Shown here: positions 34,219-43,060 of the stretch, piece by piece
Layout: every line of letters starts with the position of its first letter
Position numbering within the stretch: the stretch's first letter is position 1
Assembly: GCA_022747635.1 (NCBI GenBank)
Contig: JAKTNV010000167.1
Coordinates: 62,001-126,000 of the forward strand
DNA from: Hetaerina americana
Taxonomy: Eukaryota; Arthropoda; Insecta; Odonata; Calopterygidae
Length of the DNA stretch: 64,000 bases
Direction: 5' to 3'
The notes under the pieces: model-generated
Database searches by the model: none
What the model was told of the DNA's origin: nothing
What the model saw: the letters and a program-made list of their open reading frames with translations, nothing else
Made by a program: the position numbers and the translations under genes

Positions 34219-35678
34219 TATAAAACCCCTGAACCGCTGGGAGAACCGAGAACACTTCATCGAGTAAATACGCCGGGAAAACACCAGTTCTAAAAGTTTT
34301 TTATCACGAAATAAATTACTATATTACTTAAAGGTAGCTTTCCAATAAAGGTGTAACACCAGGGAATAAATTCTTTCAAAGAGTTGATTCTCAGATAGTA
34401 TATTCTCCCTATTATCGTTTTTAAACAATTTGTTTCTGACCTAGGGCTAGGGCTTTCATGTTTAAGTCTCCTGAGAGTTAAGAGGACTCGGAATTGAATA
34501 GTGGGCCTCAAATGGTGTGGCTTGTCTAGAAAGCACACATGTGAGATGTTAGAGCAAAATTAAACATTAAATAAAAATGAAATCGCAAATTAAAAACAAT
34601 CAACGACAATCATAAACAGTTCATTTAATTGCAATTATACAGATTCAGGAAAACCAGTCACAGACAAAAGGTCAAACTTTCATGGCACGTAGCTGTCATG
34701 ATTGTTCACAATCACAGGCGTATTTCTAATTTTGAGTCTGGCTCAATCACTCAGGACCGTTTTGACATCTGAATGGAATATTCAAAACACCTTTTCAGTC
34801 AAATTTAGATTTTTATTCCAAAAAATAGAAACGAAAGTGAAGAAAAACAAAGGCAATCCCAGAGTCGCAAACAATGGAGTCCAATCCCTTAAGAGCTGAA
34901 TTCAATTTTATTGATTTGGCAGAAGCAAGCCATTAATGAAAAAAAATAATCAAACGGTGTAGACTTTGTATTCTATTACTTGCAATTGCATACATGAAGG
35001 AACAGTTATAAGATATAATAATTAATCTAATTAGATTAAATAATTCATTTTTATCTCTCCAATGAGTCCTATGTTTATTCATCACATACCCATGACAATG
35101 AGAATCCATTTAGCAGGAATGAAGGGTCACCACTCGATCAAAACGAAGCCATAATAACAGGAATGGAGAGTTTCCACTCATTATCATTTCCAAATAAAAG
35201 ACTAAAAAGTTGAAAATTCACCTCTCAATCGCGGTCGGATAGAAATAGATATTCATGTGCGTCAAAAGCTCCTGTTATCGAACGAGCAAATACTCTCCCA
35301 CGAATAAAAAATCATTTCAAACTCCAAAAGTTGAGCAAGTGCCATGTTGCGAAGGCATGAAAAAAAACTTGACCACCGGCCATACGTCACCGCGAGGGCA
35401 CTCTGATCAGAAAATAACGTAATGGAGGAAAGCACTTGCTTTCAAATCCGCCTTCTTCTTCATCCTCTCACTCCCCTCGCTTAATATGTATATATATATA
35501 TATATTTGGACGGCAAAAGTGAACACAAATAAAATAGTCACACTTTAAAGGACACATTGTTAATTGTTTCAGCTTTTGTCCTTCTCCGAGGCCTTCTTCA
35601 AGTAAGACTCATTTATATATATATATATAAATATATATATATAATTTGAATTTATGCGCACATATCTATATGTAGACT
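34219..35678. other. Non-coding DNA with a short motif block between (TA)n tracts
   Basis: AT-rich with no gene recognised. At about 35509-35612 a roughly 100-bp non-repetitive block is bounded by (TA)n on both sides. On the minus strand it contains TTGAAGAAGGC, then GGACAAAAGCTGAAAC, similar in form to the motif at 31918-31960 and to the ends of some retroelements. Confidence 0.4.
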
Positions 35679-35683
35679 ATATA

Positions 35684-35767
<84 letters not shown>
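35679..35767. repeat. (TA)n microsatellite
   Basis: A nearly pure AT dinucleotide tract directly abutting the left end of the SINE array. In the SINE's own (minus) orientation it lies at the 3' end, so it may be the element's tail. Confidence 0.95.
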
Positions 35768-35770
<3 letters not shown>

Positions 35771-36223
35771 TCAAACACGAAATCCCGCCAAACGGCGAAT
35801 AAATACTCATATATACAGAAACAGATATAAGGAAAAGGGATAGGAACACATATAAAGGACGAACACAATAGAGGTGGGGAAGGCGGAATCGAACGGATCA
35901 CAAGAGTAAAAATATTTCCTCAACCGGGACTCGAACACCGGATCTTTCCACTTGCCGGGCGGATGCTCTTAACCACTTGAGCTATCGAGGATAGTCAATT
36001 TACCCTGAGATCCGTGGGTCTAATATGTCGCCAAGCGCCCCGATTCTTTCAGCCAAGAGATGGCGTCAGGGGGCTGTTTCACCCACCAAAGGAGAAATAG
36101 ACAATACACAAGGAAAGGAAAGGACAGTGGGTTAGAATTCATAGAACATCATACAGGAAAGGAACAGTGCGTTTCGTGGCACGCATAGCCAGAAGAAAGA
36201 GATGAGCCACATTGGCCAAATAC
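35767..36223 (-). repeat. tRNA-derived SINE, tandem unit 1 (intact)
   Basis: On the minus strand the unit has an RNA polymerase III type A box (TAGCTCAAGTGG, plus-strand positions 35973-35984) and a B box (GTTCGAGTCC, 35928-35937), spaced as in a tRNA. A body follows, ending GTTTGAATGT beside (TA)n. The full unit is 457 bp because a further roughly 240 bp, present between successive tRNA-like heads, is repeated too. The next unit begins at 36224 and looks identical by eye. The 69-codon open frame seen in downstream units is a by-product of the SINE and not a gene. Confidence 0.85.
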
Positions 36224-36442
36224 ACATTCAAACACGAAATCCCGCCAAACGGCGAATAAATACTCATATATACAGAAACAGATATAAGGAAAAGGGATAG
36301 GAACACATATAAAGGACGAACACAATAGAGGTGGGGAAGGCGGAATCGAACGGATCACAAGAGTAAAAATATTTCCTCAACCGGGACTCGAACACCGGAT
36401 CTTTCCACTTGCCGGGCGGATGCTCTTAACCACTTGAGCTAT
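36224..36442 (-). repeat. tRNA-derived SINE, tandem unit 2 (left part, interrupted)
   Basis: Identical by eye to unit 1 up to GAGCTAT, where the Tx1-like LINE begins; the unit resumes at 42008. The interruption falls at the 5' edge of the A box (36430-36441). Confidence 0.85.
36437..36442. repeat. Target-site duplication, left copy (AGCTAT)
   Basis: AGCTAT occurs immediately left of the LINE and again at 42008-42013. Removing the LINE plus one copy restores the exact sequence and the 457-bp period of the uninterrupted neighbouring SINE unit, so this is a 6-bp duplication. Confidence 0.85.
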
Positions 36443-36725
36443 GGTTCAATTTAGTTTTATTCGGTCTAGTATGTTACACTGCTAGTGTTTACATTGTACA
36501 CATTGTCAGCTTACAGATTATGGTTACAGAGTATTTTTTTTTCCTACTATGGTTACACACTTACATAGACATAAATTCATATACATTGCATTAAACAATT
36601 GTGACCATGAACAATACTGTTGAAGGAAATAATAAAGGCAGGGTTCACAAAATATAGAAGGAAATATTTGGATTAGCAACGGAACATTAGATTTGGTTGG
36701 GATTATTGATAGCTTTGAAGCACAG
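36443..36725 (-). other. Tx1-like LINE 3' UTR
   Basis: Non-coding segment between the ORF2 stop and the 3' junction. It ends with AATAAAACTAAATTGAACC and then the target sequence, with no A-tract at the junction. The AATAAA near the end could serve as a polyadenylation signal, but the inserted copy lacks the poly(A). Confidence 0.7.
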
Positions 36726-39700
36726 TTATTCAGAAAAACAACTTTTTAACCACGGACGAAGTGTGTCCGGTACCGGGGGCAGCCACATCCGTTCCACCAA
36801 TGCTTGCATGCCTTTAGCGGAGTGTTTATTCGCGGTTCTCATCTGTGTGAATTCCACGATTAGGGTGGTCATTATGAAGGATTTAAAGCTCGGAAAGAGC
36901 CGAAAGTTCAAGGTGATCAGATTCATGTCGGTAATGGCACCACCACCGAACACGTCCCAGGTTTTATAGATCTTTTTTAGAGCTTCCCATTCTCTGATTT
37001 TATCGTTGCATCCAAGGATGAGATGCGCGACGTTGTCTATTCGACCGCATGACGGACAAAGGGGCGAATCGGCTAGCCGAAGGTGGTGCCTCACTTCCCT
37101 CGTCATGACTGTGTTCGCGATTAGGTTAAACATTCCACTACGTGCCTCATCGTTCGCCCTGCTGGTCGCCCAGTTTTTCCAAGAAATCGTTCTTTTCGAT
37201 ATATTTTGTTGCTGCTCGGTAAGCGCTCTGACATACAGGGTCTTCACTCGAATTGCTTCTCCATCTCGCAGGAGAGAAGCGACTTTTTTCGTTTCATCAA
37301 ATGCCCTCCGGTGGCATACGTCGCGCGAGAGTTCCTGCCACGCGTCCTTGAGGAGTGCCTTGCGCCACGCGTCGTCACCGCCGAGGATGCGCAGACTAAG
37401 CTTCGCATAGACAACCTTCGCCTTTAGAGCTGTATCGGTTAAATTGAGACCACCCTGCTCAAACGGGCCATAGAGCTGGTTTCGGGACACTTTCTTTACG
37501 TAGCCATTCCAGATCATTTGGTTGGACACTCTAATAAAGTATGCGTTGTATTTAGTGGGTAAGGGCCATAGATGGGCCACATACCATATCCTTGGGAAGA
37601 CAATCTGGTTGAGGAGGCGGACGCGGGTCACGATCGGGAGGGAAGGGAGTGAAAGCTTTCCAACACTCCATTTTACATGATGGTCAATAATTCCCCAGTT
37701 TCGCTCAATCGTGGGAGCCAACTCCCTCTCCCACCAGAACCCCAAGATTTTGAGCGAGGGTGCTTCTGACCAACCGATAGAGTTCGAGGGCCGGTCGCCC
37801 TTCAGCAGCAAAAACCCGGATTTCCGGTTATTGAGGAAGATACCACCCTGCTCGTATGACGTTAATATGTCGTGGGCTAGGGCCATGTGGGACGGGTCGT
37901 CTACGAAGAGCGTTATGTCGTCAGCGTATGCGACGCCCAGGCAGACGGCGCCGTGACGACGTACCCCGATTCCACTGCTCTGTAGTCGTCTGAGTATGGG
38001 GTCTAAGGCAAGGGCGAACAGCAGCATTGACAGTGGGCAGCCCTGCCGAACGGAGTTACTGACGGGGATGGGCGGCGATGTGGCATTGTTTATCCTAATT
38101 ATAGAGTATGTTCCGTTATACATCGTTGATACGGCACGAATGAAGTACTCGGGGAAGGCCATCTTCTTGAGCACGGTGAGAATCCATTCGATCCGGACCA
38201 GGTCAAATGCTTTCTCAAGATCGATAGCCACCAGTGATAAAAAACGATCGCCATACAAGGGGGCGGAAAAAATGATGTCGCGAATTAAAAGTGCTGCATC
38301 GAAAATATTTCGCGTTTTCGACACGGCGTACTGGGATGGAGAGAGGACGATGTCGGCAGCAGCCGTCATTCTACATCGTAGGACGTGCGCCAATATTTTA
38401 TAGTCTGCGTTTAAAAGGGCGATTGGCCTGAAGTCGTTGAACGACTTTGGCCGCGTCTTCTTTGGTATAAGCGTTATCACGGCGGTCCTCTGACTTGCAG
38501 TCAGAGAGCCGCTAGCTAAAATACAGTTAAAAAGGTGGGTTAAAATAGGTTTTAAAACATCCCAGTACGCTAAATAAAATTCAAAGGGTAGGCCGTCCAA
38601 GCCGGGTGCTTTGCCCTTCGGGAACATGGAGGAGACGCAGTCCAGTTCGTCTGAACTTATGTCTCGACAAAAATCGTCTTTTTGATCTGTGGGAAGCGTA
38701 GGGAGAGGGGGGAGAGGGGGTGCGTCTCCCTCCTTCCATGGAGGATACCTGTTAAAGGTGTTTTGAAAGTGCCGGCCCGCTTCCTTAAGGAGGTTGGTGT
38801 CACCGGCGGCAGATTCTCTGACAGGGATTCTGTCTATATCGGAGCCAGAGTTGGATTTCATCCAGCGCCGAAGCTCAGATAGCGTTAGGGGGCCCCCTTT
38901 ATCCGTGTCCAGTTCTTTTTGCCACTGTTGGGGAGCGTATTTTTGGAGCTCGTGGCCAAGGATAATTTTTTTTAGGGACGACACTTGGGCGTGGAAACCC
39001 TCCGGCGCCACATCCTTACGCAGGAGCTCTTCCAGCGCTCGGCGGTAGAAGGAGATGGTGTAGTTCTTTTCCCTACGCCACTCGAAAGTTTGCCTTTTGA
39101 TGTGGGTGACAATGCGGGGTTTGAAAACCTCGTCCCACCATAGAGCGAGGTTTGCACCGGGGCGGAGTGCCGCGATCAGTGCACACACCCGGGTGCGGAT
39201 AGAATCACGACGAGTCGCGTCCTCCAACACGCGGAGGTCCATGCGCCACACGGAGCCGCAGCGGTGGACGTGCGCGCCCGGGGTTGTGTCCGGGCACGTA
39301 ACTCTCATGATCACTGCGCAGTGATCAGAGAAGGACACCGGGAGGGTGTCCACTGTCTGGACATCATTCTTTAGGGATGTCGAGACGAAGAGGTAGTCAA
39401 TCCGCGTCCGAGAGTTAGGCCCTGATCGCGTGAAGGGGGCGGGACCGGCGCAATAAGAACGCACTGCGTCAATCGCTCCAATGGAGTCGAGCATCAGTGA
39501 GAGCGCCCGGCTTGGATAGTATGTCACGTTATCCCTGTTCGAGGCACTATCCTCTCGGCGGTAGATAGTGTTAAAATCTCCGCCCAATATGGCCTTCCCC
39601 GAGAAGGAATACAGGTAGGGGAGGAGAAGTTCATTGAAATATGTTTCGCGCTCTGCCCTCGCGCGCTCACCGGAGGGAGCGTAAAGGTTTGTGATATGGA

Positions 39701-40004
39701 TACCATTCACGATAACGGACGTTATTCGGCCCGAGGGGTGGCGGCGAACATGAGAGAACGGAATGCCATTTCGGACTAGGGTGGTGGTGCCAGAATGACA
39801 TTCGGCGAAATTGCCGATAGCCTGAAAGATGTTCGCATCCCAGACTATGTCCTCCTTTACCTCTTGAAGGAGGATTACATCAGCCCTAAGGTCGCGGAAA
39901 AAACGTTGGAGGACTGCAATTTTTAAAGCGCTATAAACGCCAGCAATATTAAGCGAAATAATATTCATTGGTGGAATGAGAGGACAGCTATGGGCACCGG
40001 ACAT
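36726..40004 (-). CDS. LINE ORF2: AP-type endonuclease and reverse transcriptase
   Basis: A 1092-residue protein from the ATG at 40002-40004. Residues about 13-235 form an apurinic/apyrimidinic-type endonuclease (ADVILLQEV with the catalytic Glu, GGDFNT, and the C-terminal SDHCAV with the catalytic His) that nicks target DNA. Residues about 505-780 form the reverse transcriptase: AIDLEKAFD (motif A), NSVRQGCPLSMLLFALAL (B) and YADD (C). Near residues 983-999 is a CCHC knuckle, C-x2-C-x7-H-x4-C (CPSCG...HLILGC), typical of LINE ORF2 C-termini. The frame has no stop or frameshift, so the protein may be functional. The ATG overlaps the ORF1 stop as TGATG, implying coupled translation. No RNase H domain was recognised. 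Confidence 0.93.
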   Translation of the reverse strand: MSGAHSCPLIPPMNIISLNIAGVYSALKIAVLQRFFRDLRADVILLQEVKEDIVWDANIFQAIGNFAECHSGTTTLVRNGIPFSHVRRHPSGRITSVIVNGIHITNLYAPSGERARAERETYFNELLLPYLYSFSGKAILGGDFNTIYRREDSASNRDNVTYYPSRALSLMLDSIGAIDAVRSYCAGPAPFTRSGPNSRTRIDYLFVSTSLKNDVQTVDTLPVSFSDHCAVIMRVTCPDTTPGAHVHRCGSVWRMDLRVLEDATRRDSIRTRVCALIAALRPGANLALWWDEVFKPRIVTHIKRQTFEWRREKNYTISFYRRALEELLRKDVAPEGFHAQVSSLKKIILGHELQKYAPQQWQKELDTDKGGPLTLSELRRWMKSNSGSDIDRIPVRESAAGDTNLLKEAGRHFQNTFNRYPPWKEGDAPPLPPLPTLPTDQKDDFCRDISSDELDCVSSMFPKGKAPGLDGLPFEFYLAYWDVLKPILTHLFNCILASGSLTASQRTAVITLIPKKTRPKSFNDFRPIALLNADYKILAHVLRCRMTAAADIVLSPSQYAVSKTRNIFDAALLIRDIIFSAPLYGDRFLSLVAIDLEKAFDLVRIEWILTVLKKMAFPEYFIRAVSTMYNGTYSIIRINNATSPPIPVSNSVRQGCPLSMLLFALALDPILRRLQSSGIGVRRHGAVCLGVAYADDITLFVDDPSHMALAHDILTSYEQGGIFLNNRKSGFLLLKGDRPSNSIGWSEAPSLKILGFWWERELAPTIERNWGIIDHHVKWSVGKLSLPSLPIVTRVRLLNQIVFPRIWYVAHLWPLPTKYNAYFIRVSNQMIWNGYVKKVSRNQLYGPFEQGGLNLTDTALKAKVVYAKLSLRILGGDDAWRKALLKDAWQELSRDVCHRRAFDETKKVASLLRDGEAIRVKTLYVRALTEQQQNISKRTISWKNWATSRANDEARSGMFNLIANTVMTREVRHHLRLADSPLCPSCGRIDNVAHLILGCNDKIREWEALKKIYKTWDVFGGGAITDMNLITLNFRLFPSFKSFIMTTLIVEFTQMRTANKHSAKGMQALVERMWLPPVPDTLRPWLKSCFSE

Positions 40005-41593
40005 CACTTACCAGAGTCCTGGTCATGGCTTACGTCGCTTCGGTCGCGGCTCGAACCCGGGCGACGAGTGCTTCGCCGCTTCCCGGGACGCTTCGTCCGG
40101 CGGGTCGACGATCGAGGTCTCGAGTTGTCACCGCATACCTCCCTTCCGACCTCGTCCGAAGAGGAAGACCCAGCCGTGGTCTCTACGAAGAGCTGGTTAC
40201 TCGGCGGCATTCCACGGGGGGCCCTGTTCGAGCGAGCAGAGCGATGGGCCGTCCCAGCCCAGGAGGTGGCCTCAGGGGGGGGCGGGGTGGCGGACTGGTG
40301 GTCTTCTGCCGAAGGGGCCCCATCGGGAGAAATTAGAGGAGATCGGTCGAATTGGTCCGCCTCTAGAGGAGCCCTGGGAAGATCGTCGACACCTTGGCTG
40401 TCCTCAAAGGAGAATGAGGATGGAATGTCTGGGATTGTTGACGTCGACAAGGTTTTGCTCGTACATGTGTCAACTTCCGCGGCCGGTGATACTTTCTTGA
40501 TTTTCCGTGACACCGTAATCGAGGGGCCCGCCGTTGAGGAAGGGGGACAGTCGTAATCGGATACATCCTCCCCCGCTGTCACCCGTGATTCTCGGGGAGT
40601 TGGAAGCCCGTGAAGCAAGGATTGCGGGAAGAACGCATCGTTGGCGTGGCCAGAGAAAGGAAGGACGCAGGATGATCTGTCCTCTTTTGACGGGGTCACG
40701 GAGATAGGGGCTGGTGGTCGTGAGTGTGTATCCGAGCTGGTAGGGACCGCAGCTTGATCAATGCTCGAAATCAGCAGTGCAATGTCGTCCGTCCTCTTCT
40801 TCTTCGGATCCCTTTCTTCCGTTGACGACTTTCGTTCCCTCTGAAATTTCCCTCCGAGTGGAGGGGGATGCGGGGGTTCGGCGGGAACAGCTGGGGGCGC
40901 ACCCTCGATAAGTATCAGGGACCGCGCCCTCTCCTCCACAGCCATCTCGGGCTCATCTATCTCTTCGGCGGTGTTCGGATTGGAGGCCAAAAACATTGCC
41001 TCCGCATAGCTCTTCCCTCCCTGGTTCCGAGGGCAGGTCTTTCGCTCGTGGCCTTCTTGGTTGCAACGGGCGCAGGTGCGGCGCTGACCCTCGTAGATGA
41101 TGATGGCCCGGTTGCCGCCGATGTGGAGGTACGAGGGGATATTTCTTTCGACCGTCATCCGCACCACTCTCGTACCTGTTAACACGCGTGCCAATTTGTC
41201 GCCCTCCCACCTGTTCTCCCACGAGCGATGGATTTTTCCAAAACGTTGAAGCTCGCCTGTTATATCTTCCAATGGGGTCTCCACGGGGAGACATAGAACC
41301 CTGACATTACAAGGGCTACCGGAGGTCTCGTCAATGGTGATCGTCGTCCTCGGATCAATTTTGGATGGAAACGGTAGTTTTCGTGGGATATTATCCAGAA
41401 TCCTCTTCATAGTAGCTTCAGTTGCCAACTTCAGGAATACCAAATGGCGGTTATATCCAAATTGGATCGCCACAATCTCTTCGGGTGTGAGGCCCAGCGA
41501 CTCTAGTGTAAAGAGGTGGACCTCCAACGGAGTAGGGGGCTTCGCCTTTTCATCAACTTGCAAGGCGAGCGTGTTTACGCGACGTACGACCAT
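40004..41593 (-). CDS. LINE ORF1: gag-like nucleic-acid-binding protein
   Basis: A 529-residue protein, taking the ATG at 41591-41593 as start because the sequence reads sensibly from MVVRRVNTLALQV; the frame upstream lacks support. A CCHC zinc knuckle CARCNQEGHERKTC (C-x2-C-x4-H-x4-C) at about residues 174-187 indicates binding of the element's RNA in a ribonucleoprotein particle. The second half is acidic/Ser/Pro-rich with basic clusters (KKKR near DPKKKRTDD) and ends in an Arg/Ser-rich tail, probably disordered. A single knuckle preceded by an RRM-like segment fits Tx1-group ORF1. The stop TGA (40004-40006) shares its A with the ORF2 ATG. Confidence 0.88.
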   Translation of the reverse strand: MVVRRVNTLALQVDEKAKPPTPLEVHLFTLESLGLTPEEIVAIQFGYNRHLVFLKLATEATMKRILDNIPRKLPFPSKIDPRTTITIDETSGSPCNVRVLCLPVETPLEDITGELQRFGKIHRSWENRWEGDKLARVLTGTRVVRMTVERNIPSYLHIGGNRAIIIYEGQRRTCARCNQEGHERKTCPRNQGGKSYAEAMFLASNPNTAEEIDEPEMAVEERARSLILIEGAPPAVPAEPPHPPPLGGKFQRERKSSTEERDPKKKRTDDIALLISSIDQAAVPTSSDTHSRPPAPISVTPSKEDRSSCVLPFSGHANDAFFPQSLLHGLPTPRESRVTAGEDVSDYDCPPSSTAGPSITVSRKIKKVSPAAEVDTCTSKTLSTSTIPDIPSSFSFEDSQGVDDLPRAPLEADQFDRSPLISPDGAPSAEDHQSATPPPPEATSWAGTAHRSARSNRAPRGMPPSNQLFVETTAGSSSSDEVGREVCGDNSRPRSSTRRTKRPGKRRSTRRPGSSRDRSDVSHDQDSGK

Positions 41594-42007
41594 TTTGAAA
41601 GAAATCAAATGGAGCACGCCAGCGCCAAGAAAAGAAGAAGAGCGCACTGAAAGCACTCCAAGAAGGAAAGAAAGAAAAAAAAAACACTCACGAACGCTCC
41701 CTCCCCGCCACACGCACCCGGCGGTAGCAAATAAAAAGGAGCCTAAGCTCTACACCAGGAGTCAAGGTCAGTCTTGATCCAGTAAACAAAACAAAAGTAC
41801 GGCCTTCGCGGCGGAAGAAGTCGAGAGTCAAACTGCACGCTTCTTGATGAACTAGGCGGTCAACCGCCGCTCGAAACAAAACACGATCGGAACCTCGATT
41901 TCCGAGAGACTCCGGCAGTGCCGCTCTCCAAACCCCGGCGGCCGAAGCCTCGGACGCCGGCGAATTTTAGACACTCAGTGAACACAGGCACGTCCTGCTA
42001 TCGAGGC
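41594..42007 (-). promoter_or_regulatory. Tx1-like LINE 5' UTR / presumed internal promoter
   Basis: Non-coding leader of the LINE. On the minus strand it begins GCCTCGATAGCAGGACG. Its first 11 bases (GCCTCGATAGC) resemble the 5' end of the tRNA-like target (CCTCGATAGCTCAAG), suggesting that the leader carries target-derived sequence. A promoter would be needed here for autonomous transcription unless the element is read from its host gene; no defined motif was assigned. Confidence 0.5.
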
Positions 42008-42013
42008 AGCTAT
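42008..42013. repeat. Target-site duplication, right copy (AGCTAT)
   Basis: Second copy of the 6-bp AGCTAT duplication, at the 5' end of the LINE. It is followed by CGAGGATAG exactly as in the uninterrupted SINE unit 1. Confidence 0.85.
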
Positions 42014-42251
42014 CGAGGATAGTCAATTTACCCTGAGATCCGTGGGTCTAATATGTCGCCAAGCGCCCCGATTCTTTCAGCCAAGAGATGGCGTCAGGGG
42101 GCTGTTTCACCCACCAAAGGAGAAATAGACAATACACAAGGAAAGGAAAGGACAGTGGGTTAGAATTCATAGAACATCATACAGGAAAGGAACAGTGCGT
42201 TTCGTGGCACGCATAGCCAGAAGAAAGAGATGAGCCACATTGGCCAAATAC
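42008..42251 (-). repeat. tRNA-derived SINE, tandem unit 2 (right part)
   Basis: Resumes the unit interrupted at 36442. Sequence matches 35982-36223 by eye without differences. The distance between flanking unit starts, minus the LINE and one target duplication, is again 457 bp. Confidence 0.85.
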
Positions 42252-42399
42252 ACATTCAAACACGAAATCCCGCCAAACGGCGAATAAATACTCATATATA
42301 CAGAAACAGATATAAGGAAAAGGGATAGGAACACATATAAAGGACGAACACAATAGAGGTGGGGAAGGCGGAATCGAACGGATCACAAGAGTAAAAATA

Positions 42400-42400
<1 letters not shown>
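42252..42400 (-). repeat. tRNA-derived SINE, tandem unit 3 (partial)
   Basis: A partial unit with the same body sequence, broken off at GAGTAAAAATA before its tRNA-like head. It abuts a (TA)n tract on the right. In element orientation this is the 5'-truncated first unit of the array. Confidence 0.85.

Positions 42401-42401
<1 letters not shown>

Positions 42402-42454
<53 letters not shown>
42402..42454. repeat. (TA)n microsatellite
   Basis: A pure dinucleotide tract bordering the right end of the SINE array. Confidence 0.95.
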
Positions 42455-42458
<4 letters not shown>

Positions 42459-42529
42459 GTTCTAAAATTAGCATTCATTTCTACGAAATTAAGAAAAAAC
42501 CTTGATTTTTTTCGCGCTCCCTTTTGTTT

Positions 42530-43060
42530 TCATTTTGGGCTCCGCTCGCATCGATCGACTTGACTTATTGCTTCCCGGAGGGTTGTCCCGCCGACGGGTT
42601 TGTGGGAAATATGACCGTGCGAGAGAGCTACACAGACACGAACGGCGCTATGGAAATCCCCTCGAGAGCGAGAGAAATCACATTGAAGGGAGGGTTGGGG
42701 GACTGCCCTGGCGTTCATCAGTTTATTCATTCGTCCCATTCCGTCCACACCCCCAACCACCCGTTTCTTCTCGCCCCTCTCGACAGATGTAAACGAATTT
42801 TCCGCATCACCTCATTTATCCCCTTTACTCCACCTTATCAGCGCTGCTCCATCGTCGCTTTCGTCTCCTGCCGCCCACGGGAGATCGAACGACCCCGGGA
42901 CCGCTTCCCAACCCCTTCTCCTTCCCTCCCCCAAGCACTCCCCCTTATCTTATCTCAGTCCATTTCGCGAGGAAGAGCTGCTTCCAATCACCGTCCGTTT
43001 GTTTACCTTTCATAACCTGCCTTTTTTCACGTCCGTCTTCCCCGCGCCCTCCACCACTTG
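42530..43060. other. GC-rich island
   Basis: C/T-rich on the plus strand with runs of CCC and TCC, and open frames on several strands because stops are rare. No domain is visible. It resembles the islands at 7.7 and 13.3 kb and could be regulatory. Confidence 0.35.

Larger units (their letters stand above)
36443..42007 (-). mobile_element. Tx1-like non-LTR retrotransposon, apparently full length
   Basis: A 5565-bp LINE on the minus strand with a 5' UTR of about 414 bp (41594-42007), ORF1, ORF2 and a 3' UTR of about 283 bp (36443-36725). Both ORFs are uninterrupted, and the insertion is bounded by a 6-bp target duplication. The 3' end is a defined sequence (ends TTGAACC on the minus strand) without a poly(A) tail, a trait of site-specific LINEs. 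ORF2 wording (IPKKTRPKSFNDFRPIALLN, AYADDITLF) and the gag-like ORF1 with one zinc knuckle fit the L1/Tx1 group, which contains families specific for tRNA, 5S rRNA or snRNA genes. It has inserted into the tRNA-like head of a SINE. Confidence 0.88.

Noticed and set aside
39976..40566. Plus-strand frames of 100-190 codons opposite the LINE
   Set aside because: Shadows of ORF1; low-complexity Arg/Pro/Ser peptides with no motif.
36149..42386. Repeated 69-codon frame in the SINE array
   Set aside because: Occurs identically in each tandem unit and overlaps the pol III SINE body; it is a by-product of the repeat, not a gene.
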